A DNA stretch of 64,000 bases, taken from assembly GCA_028683855.1 (NCBI GenBank), contig JAQUHA010000013.1:1-64000 (forward strand). Reading direction: 5' to 3'. The notes beneath the pieces were generated by a model. It did not search any database, was not told the origin of the DNA, and saw only the letters and a list, made by a program, of their open reading frames with translations. Source of the stretch: Desulfuromonadaceae bacterium (lineage in GTDB: Bacteria > Desulfobacterota > Desulfuromonadia > Geobacterales > Pseudopelobacteraceae). The stretch's first letter is position 1, and each line of letters begins with the position of its first letter. The position numbers and the translations under genes were made by a program. This document shows, in pieces, positions 27,505 to 37,551 of this stretch.

Positions 27505-28305
27505 TCACACTTCCAGGAAAATTATAACAACTGCGTCATTATCATAAAATTTTATTGTACGACCAAGCAGAAGACACGGTTTTCCACCCAGAGAAGTTCT
27601 GTTTGATAAACTCTTCTTTTCACGAATCTGAGAAACAATATTTACAAACTCCATTGAACAGCTCTGAACGATGTCCGCACCAAAAATTTCACTGCAGACA
27701 GGTTTCAGCCACTCCACCCCCATATCGTTTGCGTACGCTATCATTCCGCTTGCATCAACACCCACAACACCGACCGGCAGGTTGCCAAGAAGGCTCTGCG
27801 AAAATTCGAGCGCCCTGTTCCGTAACTCGAGCTGTTCTGTACGCAGCAGAACTTTTTCCTCCAGAATATGGTTTGAGGCAGCCAGCTCCTCAAGCAGTTC
27901 CCTGTTCCTTTTAAGTAGAGAATAGCGTTCGAGACCATTCTGTATTGTGACCCTTAATTCGGTATCGTTCCACGGTTTGGGAATAAACTTATAAATCTGC
28001 CCCTCGTTAATTGCAGAGACAATAGCTCCGGCATCAGCATAACCGGAGAGAATTATCCTGACAGTTTCCGGCCAGCGCTGGTTTACCTCTTTTAAAAACT
28101 CAACTCCGTTTGTTGCAGGCATCCGATAGTCAGAAATCACAACCTGAAATGGGCCTGACTCCTCCATACTTTTCAACCCCTCCTGGGCTGATCCTGCAAT
28201 GACTATTTCGTAATCGTCATCCATAAAAATACGTTGCAGAGCCCGCAGGACATTGTGCTCATCATCAACACAGAGTATTTTTATCTGCTCGTTATTTACT
28301 GTCAT
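27505..28305 (-). CDS. Response regulator with PAS-like domain
   Basis: 266 residues from the ATG at 28305, preferred to the ATG at 28341 because AAGGGG lies just upstream and the receiver begins directly after it. Receiver about 8-125 with Asp in VVISDYRMPATNG and Lys in IPKPWND, a coiled coil, then a PAS-like domain (about 175-265; GVVGVDASGMIAYANDMG). No catalytic output. Receiver subtype matches that of the HD-GYP and PilB fusion proteins in the cluster. Confidence 0.83.
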   Translation of the reverse strand: MTVNNEQIKILCVDDEHNVLRALQRIFMDDDYEIVIAGSAQEGLKSMEESGPFQVVISDYRMPATNGVEFLKEVNQRWPETVRIILSGYADAGAIVSAINEGQIYKFIPKPWNDTELRVTIQNGLERYSLLKRNRELLEELAASNHILEEKVLLRTEQLELRNRALEFSQSLLGNLPVGVVGVDASGMIAYANDMGVEWLKPVCSEIFGADIVQSCSMEFVNIVSQIREKKSLSNRTSLGGKPCLLLGRTIKFYDNDAVVIIFLEV

Positions 28306-28422
28306 AGCCCGCCCCTTTTCAGCTGGATGTTCAAAAAACATTAAGAGTATTGCTTCGTTGGATAACTGTTCAAACTATCACGCTGCAGTAGCAGTCTCCT
28401 GATTCAGCTGACCTGCAGATAA

Positions 28423-31400
28423 TCAGGAGACCACATTCTGGTTCTGCATAAGCGGTAGACGAATTGTAAATGTTGTTCCTACACCAACTTCACTCTCAAC
28501 CTTTATTACGCCGCCATGTTTTTTTATTATGTCATAGCTGATAGACAGACCCAACCCTGTCCCCTTGCCAACCTCTTTAGTTGTAAAGAAGGGCTCAAAT
28601 ATGCGGCTGATATTTTCTGGTGGAATCCCTTTGCCGTTGTCACTTATACGAACGACAATATCATCCCCATCATGTTCAGACTTTATTCTGATAGTTCCAT
28701 GTCCTTCAATGGCGTGAGCGGCGTTCACCAGAATATTCATAAACACCTGATTAAGCTGCTGCGGGAAACAGTCAAGAAGCGGCAGATCAGCCTCAAGCTC
28801 CTCCTCTACATCGGCTACATACTTAATCTCATTACGAGCCATATTCAGAGTACTGATGAGACATTCGTTTATACTGAACGGTTTGCATTCACTTTCATCT
28901 ACATGGGAAAAACTCTTCAAATCCTGCACGATACGCCGTACACGGTCAGCTCCATCGCGTGACTCCGAGAGTAATCCGGCAATATCTCCCAGAATAAAAT
29001 CTATTTTCATCTTTTTGCGGAGTTCGTTAAGCGTTTCAACTGTACGGGCATCGCCATCTGCCTGCAAAACCTCAATCAGCGCCGAGTTATAAGCAGTGAT
29101 TTTATCCATATATTTACCTAGCGAACTTAAATTGCTCGATATGAACCCCATAGGATTGTTAATTTCATGAGCTACACCGGCAGCCAGCTGACCGATTGAA
29201 GCCATCTTTTCCTGCTGCAGTATCTGTGACTGCGAATGCTGCAGTTCCGAATAGGCTTCTTCCAACCTGCTGTTCATAGCTTTAAGGATTGTAGTGTCAT
29301 GTATGCTTACGACTGTGCCTGACTGCAGCGGGCTGTTATTCTCTTTTATGGGTGAAACGCTCATTTCAAATGAACGTCCGCTCTTCGGGTCTATCAGATT
29401 TCCATGCTGTCCATCAAAATCAGCTACCTGAATTCCAGCCCCTACCAGCAGAGTCATCCAGTTTTTGTCGATTATCTCGCTATACGATAGTCCGGTCAGA
29501 TCGATAATCGGCTTGTTGCAACGCTTTATCTTCCCACAAGTGTCACACATCAGAACCATATCAGAAATACAGTCGAGGGTAATTTCCCACTCTCTTTTTG
29601 CCTTCTCGATCTGCTTGAATACCCAGTTCAACTCTTTATGCTGCTCCTGCAGACTCTCCTTGCTTCTAGCAAGCTCTAACTGAATCATTTTACGCTCAGT
29701 AATATCCTCCTTAACTGCCAGATAGTGGGATATCTCTCCGGTATCAGTCATAATTGAAGATATTGATGCCATCTCCCAATAAAGTTCTCCACTCTTCTTC
29801 TTATTATGAAACTCCCCGCGCCAGGTTTTACCGTTTGAAATTTCACGCCATAGAGCTGAATAATTCTCCGGTGACATCTCCCCTGACTTCAGAATCCTCG
29901 GGTTTTGACCTATCGCTTCGACTTCGCTGTAACCTGTTAACTCGCAAAACTTACGATTAACATATTCAATTGTCCCTTCCGTATCGGTTATGACAATTGA
30001 ACATGGATTTTCAGATACAACCCTGGAAAGTTTCCTCTGTTCATCTTCCGCCAACTTTCTCTCTGTTATATCCAGCAGGGTTTCAATGGCAGCGACCTTA
30101 CCGCCTGATCCATCAAAAACGGGAGCTGCATCGAAGAGCATATAACGTCTCCTCCCCCCTACATTTTCCAGCCACCGTTCAGACTGCAACCCTCCATTAA
30201 CGTGCTGTGATTTTCGACAAGTGCTGTATAACTCTTCAAACGGTGCTTCATCTGCTGCGAGAATAAGATCCGCCAGAACCGGACGTTCTACATTGTAAAA
30301 GGGGAGCCACTGACGGTTGGTACCCAGCATCTCTGAAGCAGAGAGGCTGGTCAGCTCCTCAATAGCACTGTTCCATACTGTTATGCGGTGATTTTGATCA
30401 ATAACAAATATCGGGACTGCCGCTTTGTTCAGTATCTCCTCGGCAAACGCCTTCTGACGCTGCAGTTCAAGTTTTACGCTGACAAGAGAATCATTCTGAA
30501 GATTTATTTTATCCATAAGATTATTAAAAGTTTCAGCCAGTCGCTCTATCTCATCCCCACTATTAATTGAAAGCGGTTTCCAGCTCTCAATTGTAAAATC
30601 CGTACTGTCAAGATTTTCTATCATCTGCATAATCGGCTTTGTCAGACGACTCACAAGCAACCAGACAATCCACAACGAAAGGAGTAAACCAAGAAATGAA
30701 ATTGCGAACAGGTTTATTGAGAGATCATTAAGTGGCTTAAAGGCATCATAGTAGGAATTATTTGCCGCTATGATCCAGTTTGTACCTTCAACCCTCTTGA
30801 AAGAGCTTAAAAGGCGCTCTCCCTTCGAGTTCACATTGTCCAGAGAGCCTTCAAAACCATTAAGGGCTTTGTCAAGACCAATATTTTTACCTTCAGGAAT
30901 AACCTCAAGTATACGTCTGCTGTCTTTATGAATAAGAATCGTACGTTCATTGAAAAGGGTGAGAAATGATGATTTTCCGAAAAATTTTGAGGAGAGTCTG
31001 GTTAGAAACTGATCTGAATCTAGCGAATGATATCCGGCAAGAAGGCAGATAACACGATCTCCATTATCCCGAACCGGCACAACCATTGCGATAGTAGGTG
31101 TATGCGGCGGCACACTCAGGCGGAATGGTGAAGATAAAAATGGTTTCCCTGTTTTCAGCGGTTCGCTCACATACTCACGGAAACCAAGATTAGCCCCCAC
31201 CAGTTCAGGAAATCCCATACACTCAGTAATAACAGTGCCATCCGTACCAATTACAAGAAAGCCGGCATCAAAAATCATGGTTGCCGGACTGGCATTGGCA
31301 AGAGTCTGTTCAAGTTTAACCGGATCTGCGAGAGTTTTTGAATCGATGGAGGCAGCGGCTAAAGAGAGCTGATTACGGGCAAGTTCGACCCTTCCACGCA

Positions 31401-31572
31401 GTTGTTCAGAAATTTCTGATACAAGAATAAACTGTTTTTCAAGAAGGGTCTCTTTCAGAAGACTCTGAAAATAGAAAAAAAGGAGGAGGGAAATAGAAGC
31501 GATAAGCAGAGAAATGGTAAAAAAAACCATCACGCTTACCTTCGTCTTTATGCTTCTTTTGATGCCAGACAT
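28423..31572 (-). CDS. Large membrane sensor kinase: dCache-HAMP-PAS3-HisKA
   Basis: 1049 residues. TM1 about 12-35, periplasmic double-Cache sensor to about 285, TM2 about 285-307, HAMP about 307-360. Three PAS domains (about 385-500, 515-635, 660-770; the second carries FCELTGYSEVEAIGQNPRILKSG). A coiled segment leads to HisKA with GQLAAGVAHEINNPMGFISS and HATPase_c with DNGKGIPPENISRIFEPFFTTK. Head of the minus-strand signalling run; divergent from clpB. Kinase core very similar to that of the hybrid at 19991-21202. Confidence 0.88.
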   Translation of the reverse strand: MSGIKRSIKTKVSVMVFFTISLLIASISLLLFFYFQSLLKETLLEKQFILVSEISEQLRGRVELARNQLSLAAASIDSKTLADPVKLEQTLANASPATMIFDAGFLVIGTDGTVITECMGFPELVGANLGFREYVSEPLKTGKPFLSSPFRLSVPPHTPTIAMVVPVRDNGDRVICLLAGYHSLDSDQFLTRLSSKFFGKSSFLTLFNERTILIHKDSRRILEVIPEGKNIGLDKALNGFEGSLDNVNSKGERLLSSFKRVEGTNWIIAANNSYYDAFKPLNDLSINLFAISFLGLLLSLWIVWLLVSRLTKPIMQMIENLDSTDFTIESWKPLSINSGDEIERLAETFNNLMDKINLQNDSLVSVKLELQRQKAFAEEILNKAAVPIFVIDQNHRITVWNSAIEELTSLSASEMLGTNRQWLPFYNVERPVLADLILAADEAPFEELYSTCRKSQHVNGGLQSERWLENVGGRRRYMLFDAAPVFDGSGGKVAAIETLLDITERKLAEDEQRKLSRVVSENPCSIVITDTEGTIEYVNRKFCELTGYSEVEAIGQNPRILKSGEMSPENYSALWREISNGKTWRGEFHNKKKSGELYWEMASISSIMTDTGEISHYLAVKEDITERKMIQLELARSKESLQEQHKELNWVFKQIEKAKREWEITLDCISDMVLMCDTCGKIKRCNKPIIDLTGLSYSEIIDKNWMTLLVGAGIQVADFDGQHGNLIDPKSGRSFEMSVSPIKENNSPLQSGTVVSIHDTTILKAMNSRLEEAYSELQHSQSQILQQEKMASIGQLAAGVAHEINNPMGFISSNLSSLGKYMDKITAYNSALIEVLQADGDARTVETLNELRKKMKIDFILGDIAGLLSESRDGADRVRRIVQDLKSFSHVDESECKPFSINECLISTLNMARNEIKYVADVEEELEADLPLLDCFPQQLNQVFMNILVNAAHAIEGHGTIRIKSEHDGDDIVVRISDNGKGIPPENISRIFEPFFTTKEVGKGTGLGLSISYDIIKKHGGVIKVESEVGVGTTFTIRLPLMQNQNVVS

Positions 31573-31694
31573 AGCCCCCCCTGACAGAATTTATAGCTTA
31601 ACCATTCTACAGCAATGCCGGTATTTGTCAAACGGCGGTATAATTACAAACTTCTTAGATATTGATATGTTAATAGATTTATAATCCCCCCCTC

Positions 31695-31720
31695 TTGACT
31701 TCCGAACATTCCATGTTTAA
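31695..31720 (+). promoter_or_regulatory. clpB promoter, heat-shock (sigma32)-like
   Basis: CTTGACT at 31694-31700 and CCATGTTTAA at 31711-31720 match the general sigma32 pattern (CTTGAAA, 11-14 bp, CCCCATNT). A sigma70 reading (TTGACT then TTAATT) is also possible. Confidence 0.45.
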
Positions 31721-31764
31721 TTCATAAGCAGGGAATGAAAATCAAGAATTAAAGAGGCGTAGCC

Positions 31765-34377
31765 ATGGACTTTAACAAACTTACACAGAAATCTCAGGAA
31801 GCATTTACAGAAGCACAAAGTAAGGCTGTATCTTACGGTCATGTGGAAGTTGAGGGCGAACACCTTCTATGGGCGCTTCTCAATCAGCATGACGGACTGG
31901 TTTCGAGATTGCTTCAGCGTATGGATATAAGACCGGATCTGGTAAAAAATGCCGTTATTGCTGAACTTGATAAAATACCAAGGGTATCCGGTCCGGGCGC
32001 AGAAGCAGGTAAAATTTATGTTTCACAACGTCTTTCACGCATTCTTGTTGCGGCTGAAAATGAGGCAAAAAGGCTTAAAGACGAATATGTATCAGTAGAG
32101 CACCTATTTATGGCACTCCTTACAGAGGGAGATAAAACACCATCCGGGCGTATTATGAAACAGGCTGGAATAAATCATGAGCGCTTTTTAAAAACTCTGA
32201 CAGAGGTACGCGGAAGTCAGCGGGTGCAGAGTGCAAATCCGGAAGCAACCTATGAGGCTCTTGAGAAGTATGGGCGCGATCTTGTAAAAATGGCAAAGAG
32301 CGATAAGCTTGATCCGGTAATAGGGCGTGATGATGAAGTTCGGCGGGTTATTAGGGTGCTGTCAAGGAAAACAAAGAATAATCCGGTTTTGATCGGAGAG
32401 CCTGGTGTCGGTAAAACTGCCATTGTTGAAGGATTGGCGCAGCGTATTGTCCGTGGCGACGTACCGGAAGGGTTGAAAGATAAGACAATTTTTGCTCTTG
32501 ATATGGGGGCGCTGATCGCCGGCGCAAAATATAGAGGCGAGTTTGAGGAGCGTCTTAAAGCGGTGCTGAATGAAGTGAAGGAGGCGCAGGGGCAGATTAT
32601 CCTCTTTATAGACGAACTTCATACGATTGTCGGGGCAGGCAAAACAGAAGGTTCGATGGATGCGGGCAATATGTTGAAACCGATGCTGGCGCGTGGCGAA
32701 CTCCACTGTATCGGTGCAACAACGCTTGATGAATACCGGCAGAACATAGAAAAAGACGCAGCGCTGGAGCGCCGTTTTCAACCGGTTTTGGTAGAGCAGC
32801 CGACCGTAGAGGATACCGTTTCTATTCTGCGAGGCTTACGGGAGCGTTTTGAAGTGCACCACGGAGTACGTATTCAGGACAATGCACTCGTAGCCGCCGC
32901 AACTCTCTCTAATCGTTACATAACCGAACGCTTTCTTCCGGACAAAGCTATTGATCTGGTTGATGAAGCGTGTGCCATGCTCCGCACCGAGATTGACTCG
33001 CTACCATCCGAACTTGACACTTTGTCGCGACGTGTCATGCAGCTGGAGATTGAAGAGGTTGCTCTCAAAAAAGAGAAAGATAAAGCCAGCAAAGAGCGTC
33101 TTGAAATATTACGAAAGGATCTGGCAGATGAACGTGAAAAAGCAAACTCTATGCGGGCTCGCTACGATTCAGAAAAAATCGCCATACAGAGAGTTCAGGG
33201 TCTTCGTGAACAGATAGAGAAAACACGCCGCGAGATTGAGCAGGCAGAGAGGGCAGGAAATCTTGAACAGGCATCAAAACTTAAATATTCCGAGCTACCG
33301 GGTCTTGAAACAGCTCTTAAAAATGAAGAAACATCTTTAAACCAGAAACAGGGTGGTCAGAAACTTCTCCGTGAAGAGGTAACCGAAGATGAAATTGCAG
33401 AAATAGTGGCACATTGGACCGGTATTCCGGTGTTGCGACTTGTAGAGGGTGAACGTGAAAAACTGCTAAGGCTGGAAGATATACTGCATCAGAGAGTTAT
33501 CGGACAGGATGAGGCGGTGCAACTGGTATCCGACGCTGTACTTAGAGCACGGTCAGGCATAAAAGATCCACGTCGTCCAATCGGCTCTTTCATATTTTTA
33601 GGGCCTACCGGAGTCGGAAAAACAGAACTGGCTCGCACGCTGGCTGAAGCTCTCTTTGACTCCGAAGAAAATATGGTTCGGATAGATATGTCGGAATACA
33701 TGGAAAAGTTTGCCGTATCTCGCCTTATTGGTGCGCCTCCGGGCTACGTCGGCTATGAAGAGGGTGGACAGTTGACAGAGGCAGTAAGGCGCAAACCATA
33801 CAGCGTGCTTCTGTTTGATGAAATAGAAAAAGCTCATCCAGATGTGTTTAACATTCTTCTTCAGATTCTTGACGACGGACGGGTTACAGATAGTCACGGA
33901 AGAACAGTCAGTTTTAAAAACACAGTAATAATAATGACCTCAAACATCGGATCAGCCTATCTACTGGACGGAATAACAGAGACCGGTGACATAAGAGAAG
34001 ATGCCAGAAAGAGTGTAATGCACGAGCTGAAAGCCGGATTCCGACCGGAGTTTTTAAACCGTGTTGACGATATCGTTCTGTTCAAACCTCTCCATATAAA
34101 TGAAGTTATGAAAATTGCCGATCTTCTTGCTGAACAATTAAAATTGCGTCTGAAAGAGCAGCGTATAACACTTGAAATAAGTAAGGAAGCTTTAGAGTTT
34201 ATTGCAAAAGCCGGTTATGATCCAATCTACGGCGCACGACCACTAAAACGCTATCTACAGCGCGAGCTGGAAACAAGAGTAGCAAGATCAATCATTGCAG
34301 GGGATGTGCTTGAGGGGGGTATCTTAACTGTAGTACTGGAAAATGGAGTCCTAAATATTAAAAGCTCAACACCCTGA
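31765..34377 (+). CDS. clpB: ClpB disaggregase
   Basis: 870 residues, usual ClpB length. N-terminal double Clp-N repeat (1-145), NBD1 with Walker [10 protein letters not shown] and Walker [10 protein letters not shown]. The M-domain coiled coil (about 405-530) distinguishes ClpB from ClpA/C. NBD2 has GPTGVGKTE and [12 protein letters not shown]; ClpB-type C-terminus. No ClpP-binding IGL loop is apparent. The ring ATPase works with DnaK to rescue aggregated proteins. Ribosome site GAGG, 8 nt before ATG. It is the last core gene before the island boundary, 96 bp before the left attachment repeat. Confidence 0.95.
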   Translation: MDFNKLTQKSQEAFTEAQSKAVSYGHVEVEGEHLLWALLNQHDGLVSRLLQRMDIRPDLVKNAVIAELDKIPRVSGPGAEAGKIYVSQRLSRILVAAENEAKRLKDEYVSVEHLFMALLTEGDKTPSGRIMKQAGINHERFLKTLTEVRGSQRVQSANPEATYEALEKYGRDLVKMAKSDKLDPVIGRDDEVRRVIRVLSRKTKNNPVLIGEPGVGKTAIVEGLAQRIVRGDVPEGLKDKTIFALDMGALIAGAKYRGEFEERLKAVLNEVKEAQGQIILFIDELHTIVGAGKTEGSMDAGNMLKPMLARGELHCIGATTLDEYRQNIEKDAALERRFQPVLVEQPTVEDTVSILRGLRERFEVHHGVRIQDNALVAAATLSNRYITERFLPDKAIDLVDEACAMLRTEIDSLPSELDTLSRRVMQLEIEEVALKKEKDKASKERLEILRKDLADEREKANSMRARYDSEKIAIQRVQGLREQIEKTRREIEQAERAGNLEQASKLKYSELPGLETALKNEETSLNQKQGGQKLLREEVTEDEIAEIVAHWTGIPVLRLVEGEREKLLRLEDILHQRVIGQDEAVQLVSDAVLRARSGIKDPRRPIGSFIFLGPTGVGKTELARTLAEALFDSEENMVRIDMSEYMEKFAVSRLIGAPPGYVGYEEGGQLTEAVRRKPYSVLLFDEIEKAHPDVFNILLQILDDGRVTDSHGRTVSFKNTVIIMTSNIGSAYLLDGITETGDIREDARKSVMHELKAGFRPEFLNRVDDIVLFKPLHINEVMKIADLLAEQLKLRLKEQRITLEISKEALEFIAKAGYDPIYGARPLKRYLQRELETRVARSIIAGDVLEGGILTVVLENGVLNIKSSTP

Positions 34378-34473
34378 TTTTACGCTTAAAAACGAAACCC
34401 CGAATCTTCCATTAAAAACCTTTTGGTGAAAGTTTTAGTGAAAGTCGGGGCAAATCAAAAAGAATCTTCAATG

Positions 34474-34512
34474 ATTCTATGTAGTTAAATGGAGCTGGAA
34501 ACGGAATTCGAA
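34474..34512. repeat. Left attachment repeat of island 1 (degenerate tRNA-Gly 3' end)
   Basis: 39 bp identical, apart from 2 mismatches, to 50126-50164, where it is the 3' end of tRNA-Gly(CCC). Here the sequence after the repeat no longer matches a tRNA, so this is the displaced copy. The 137 bp from here to the first attC hold AT-rich, weakly palindromic sequence and no gene I can support. Confidence 0.75.
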
Positions 34513-34649
34513 AATCACGTATTATTTCAGTATGTTATAAAACATATAAATATATCATATCGTTAGTTTGTATTTCGTTGGTAGTCAGTCCAGTTTAGTC
34601 CAACCAATTTCAATCAGTTTCAAGCAAATAAGGGGCAATGAGGGGGCAG

Positions 34650-34710
34650 TAGTAACGGGGTGAGCCTTCACCTGCCGGTTCTTAGGGCAGGTGCAAGGCG
34701 TTGGTTAGGA
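34650..34710 (-). repeat. attC site 1 (end of array)
   Basis: On the minus strand, TCCTAAC at one end and GTTACTA at the other enclose an imperfect inverted repeat with a CACCTGCC/GGCAGGTG stem (34669-34693). It follows the HEPN gene, as attC follows its cassette gene. Confidence 0.68.
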
Positions 34711-34717
34711 TCGACTC

Positions 34718-35797
34718 TCAATTCACAGGTTTAAGTGTTAACGTCACCCTATGAAGTTCGTCAATAAATTGGTCGAAAACCAATCGTGCTTCTTGAGCTA
34801 ATTCCTTTTTAGGAAAAACTGGTTCTTCTGGTGGCACCTCTGCCTGGTTCAACATACCTATAGAGGGAGAAACGTGAATAATCCTGTGTCGATATTTAAT
34901 GAACTTTTGTACTCTCTCAATAGTATTCTGTGGGAGGTTAAGTTCGCCAAATTTGATATTATAGGCTTTGTTATAAGCAAGTTTGCATTTCTGAAAGCTT
35001 TGAAAGTTTATTATGTTTCTTTCGTCTATCAGCTTTAAAACAGTTTTGTTTTGCTCTTTTGCTTCTTCAGCCAAGATATTAAAAATACCGGCATCTCGCT
35101 CTTTTTTTGGAAAGAATGAGTCAACTAGATTACCTGTATTTGGGGTTATGCCTTCTGATTCAATCTCAAGTAGTCGCTTCTTTGTATATGCTTCGAAGCC
35201 AGAGACTAATATTGCCAAGCTCAGATTGGTTACAACAACCTCATAAATATAACCTTGATTAGATTCACCAGTAGCTAAGATTTCTGTGGCTTTTAGTGTT
35301 TCTTTCCAGGCGTCTTTTGCGGTTGGTTGCAAAACTGGTACTCCTTCATGAAATATACTTACTCCCATTACCTCAAGACCATTATCTCCGACTTGGAAAA
35401 TAGAACCATCGATACCCACCCTAAATTGTCTTTCAGAATTTTTACCTATTGCACTGTATAATTCTGCATTTTGTGCTCTTGGTCCTACATGTAATGCTAT
35501 TTCAACAGGCGACCAAGTAAATGCCATGAAAACCTTCTCTGCTGGAGTTGCCTCTTTTAGGTCAACTTTCGCTACTCTTGTGCCGGTGCCAGGTGAAGTG
35601 TGATAGAAGTACAGGACTAAATTATCATCACGCTCCAGCCTGAATAGGTGGCCTCCAGATGGAATTTCGAAAAGAATGCCGCCTTTAACATTATGGTCAA
35701 AAAGCTCCTTTGAATGATACTCAAATGAAACTGTACCTTCAGGGCGACAGACAGCTTCTTGAATTTCCGCACGAATCGATGGAGGAATATTTTGCAT
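34718..35797 (-). CDS. HEPN-like cassette protein
   Basis: 359 residues. The C-terminal region (about 185-350) is helical and contains VSGFEAYTKKRLLEIE and then YRHRIIH. Arg303 and His308 form the R-X4-H motif of HEPN domains, which are often RNases in defence and toxin systems. The N-terminal 150 residues are beta-rich and not recognised. Carried as a minus-strand cassette: attC 35808-35882 lies upstream and attC 34650-34710 just after the stop. Nuclease activity is inferred from the motif only. Confidence 0.6.
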   Translation of the reverse strand: MQNIPPSIRAEIQEAVCRPEGTVSFEYHSKELFDHNVKGGILFEIPSGGHLFRLERDDNLVLYFYHTSPGTGTRVAKVDLKEATPAEKVFMAFTWSPVEIALHVGPRAQNAELYSAIGKNSERQFRVGIDGSIFQVGDNGLEVMGVSIFHEGVPVLQPTAKDAWKETLKATEILATGESNQGYIYEVVVTNLSLAILVSGFEAYTKKRLLEIESEGITPNTGNLVDSFFPKKERDAGIFNILAEEAKEQNKTVLKLIDERNIINFQSFQKCKLAYNKAYNIKFGELNLPQNTIERVQKFIKYRHRIIHVSPSIGMLNQAEVPPEEPVFPKKELAQEARLVFDQFIDELHRVTLTLKPVN

Positions 35798-35807
35798 GAT
35801 TTTAAAA

Positions 35808-35882
35808 TCCTAACGGCGTGTGAGATCACCTGTCGGCTTTTGGGGCAGGTGTATCTTCCTTGTTGGTAGCTCCACGTTAGAC
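35808..35882 (-). repeat. attC site 2
   Basis: Minus strand: GTCTAAC (matches RYYYAAC) to GTTAGGA, with a CACCTG(C/T)C central stem, 75 bp. It lies between the HEPN and TIR cassettes. Confidence 0.75.
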
Positions 35883-35898
35883 TGACTTTGCCTGTCAA

Positions 35899-37407
35899 TT
35901 AATAGTCTGTTATTTCCGCTAGAAACTCTTTCTCGTTAAAATTCGGATATTTTCCATCTGGTGCTCGGAATTTTTCCCATATATGCATTAATAGTTCAGC
36001 AATTTCTTCCTTTGAAGAATTGTCGATACTGATTTCATGTTCAATTTCTAAATCATTGTCGGTGGGTGCTCTGTAGCTTTGAAGACTTTTTTGTAAATAT
36101 TTATCGCTATGAACTAGGCCATTCTGCAAATCAAACAGACGTATTCGAACCTTTATTGAAGGCAATTTCAAATTGAGAGCGATATTTCTAAAAAACAAAA
36201 GCAATAGCGCACCATACTCATTTATTTCACTAGCTTCTATGAGTGTGATATCACCGGCATCCCATCTGAATTGCCGTGTCCAATAAGTTAGAGTCAACGC
36301 CCCTGATTTTATGAATGCAATTTGACGTTGTTCATTTGAAAATGGATTCTGTAAATCGGTGTTGATTACCATGACATCTTTGTCAACAGACTTATTAAGT
36401 CTATTGCTCAAATCTGGGTAGCTGTAACTAAAGCGCCTTTCTGTTGACTTAAGATTAATTGTTGATTTATCCATAATTTCATTTAAACGTTGCAATGGGA
36501 TTGCTTTTGAAACTGGAAAATGAGCTTCAATCAAATATTGAACGGGTACGCTCTCGTTTGGGGCCGCCAGTGGGTACTCGATTAACTCTTCAATTTTCCC
36601 AGTTTCTTCTGAATCTCTTCTGGCTGATAATTTTTTACTAATCTGCTCTAGCGCATCAAATTCGTCCTCTGAAATCATCTCATCGTAGCCAATGTTTGTG
36701 ATTTCTGCTATCCGCGTTAATAATTCATTAACCTCGGATTTATCTTCAATATTCTTACCTTGAAATATTGTCATTGGAGGTTTGAATTCCTGAGGCGATA
36801 CGCCAGACCATATCGGAATTAGGGTGCTTTTTCCGAAACCAGCTCCAGACTCAAACCACAACCACGGTGAAGTACGTGAATATTCTGTGCATATAGCTAG
36901 TACTATCGAGCAGTTTGCAAGATTTTCATGGAGCATGGTTTTGAAAGCATCGTAACCTGGTTTTATGTCACGCTTTGCTATAAATGTTTTTACTTTACCG
37001 TTGAATACCCTTTGCAAAACTCCATCGATAGCTCTTACAAGCTCAATATCCCTAGTGTCGTAGCTTATAAAAACAAGTGGCTCGTTCAGTTCAGTTTTGT
37101 CTGAGAGGGTCAATGCAGTCTCCTTATTATTGCCCGACCGAGTAGATTCTTGAGGCGCGGATATAGCTTCTTCAACTTTTTTTACTCCGTCGTGAGTAAT
37201 ACCGATACCGCCGCCAATTGTCCTATGTTTTACAAGATTCTCGCCGGCTAGATACTGAACAATTAAACTAACTTCTTCCCTATCAAAACCGAGTTCAGTC
37301 CCGAGTTCAAACATATTGGCTATCTTGTTATTGCTTCCCTCGGTAATTTCATAGAGGCTATTCAAAAAAGTGAATCTGTTTTCGTTAGTTTTTTGCAGCT
37401 TGTTCAT
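35899..37407 (-). CDS. TIR-domain protein with N-terminal winged helix
   Basis: 502 residues. Residues 8-85 look like a winged helix-turn-helix. A TIR domain spans about 110-225: FISYDTRD (113-120) is the first strand, and SPWLWFESGAG holds Glu186 at the place of the catalytic Glu of NAD-cleaving TIRs. The C-terminal 200 residues are unrecognised and may sense a trigger. TIR NADases act in anti-phage abortive responses. As an integron cassette it is AT-rich compared with the chromosomal genes to the left. Function in defence is inference. Confidence 0.72.
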   Translation of the reverse strand: MNKLQKTNENRFTFLNSLYEITEGSNNKIANMFELGTELGFDREEVSLIVQYLAGENLVKHRTIGGGIGITHDGVKKVEEAISAPQESTRSGNNKETALTLSDKTELNEPLVFISYDTRDIELVRAIDGVLQRVFNGKVKTFIAKRDIKPGYDAFKTMLHENLANCSIVLAICTEYSRTSPWLWFESGAGFGKSTLIPIWSGVSPQEFKPPMTIFQGKNIEDKSEVNELLTRIAEITNIGYDEMISEDEFDALEQISKKLSARRDSEETGKIEELIEYPLAAPNESVPVQYLIEAHFPVSKAIPLQRLNEIMDKSTINLKSTERRFSYSYPDLSNRLNKSVDKDVMVINTDLQNPFSNEQRQIAFIKSGALTLTYWTRQFRWDAGDITLIEASEINEYGALLLLFFRNIALNLKLPSIKVRIRLFDLQNGLVHSDKYLQKSLQSYRAPTDNDLEIEHEISIDNSSKEEIAELLMHIWEKFRAPDGKYPNFNEKEFLAEITDY

Positions 37408-37419
37408 TTATTCTCCTTC

Positions 37420-37479
37420 TACCAACGGGCATGGCTTTGACCTGCCGGGTTTTAGGGCAGGTCGTAAGCCTTGTTGGAC
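37420..37479 (-). repeat. attC site 3
   Basis: Minus strand: GTCCAAC (consensus) to GTTGGTA, 60 bp, with paired AAGGC/GCC boxes and an ACCTGCC/GGCAGGT stem. It is separated from the next gene by a 72-bp spacer. Confidence 0.78.
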
Positions 37480-37551
37480 ATGATCTTTAACCTTCTAAAG
37501 TAAAAAAAGGGGAATGGAGAGTTGACCCCTCATTCCCCCGTAAAGTAATTA

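Noticed and set aside
34398-34450. Terminator after clpB (CCCCGA ... TCGGGG).
   Set aside because: Six-bp stem with a 41-nt loop and no T-tract.
34474-34512. A second tRNA-Gly gene next to clpB.
   Set aside because: Only the end of the tRNA is matched, with mismatches, and no T-stem or anticodon arm follows.
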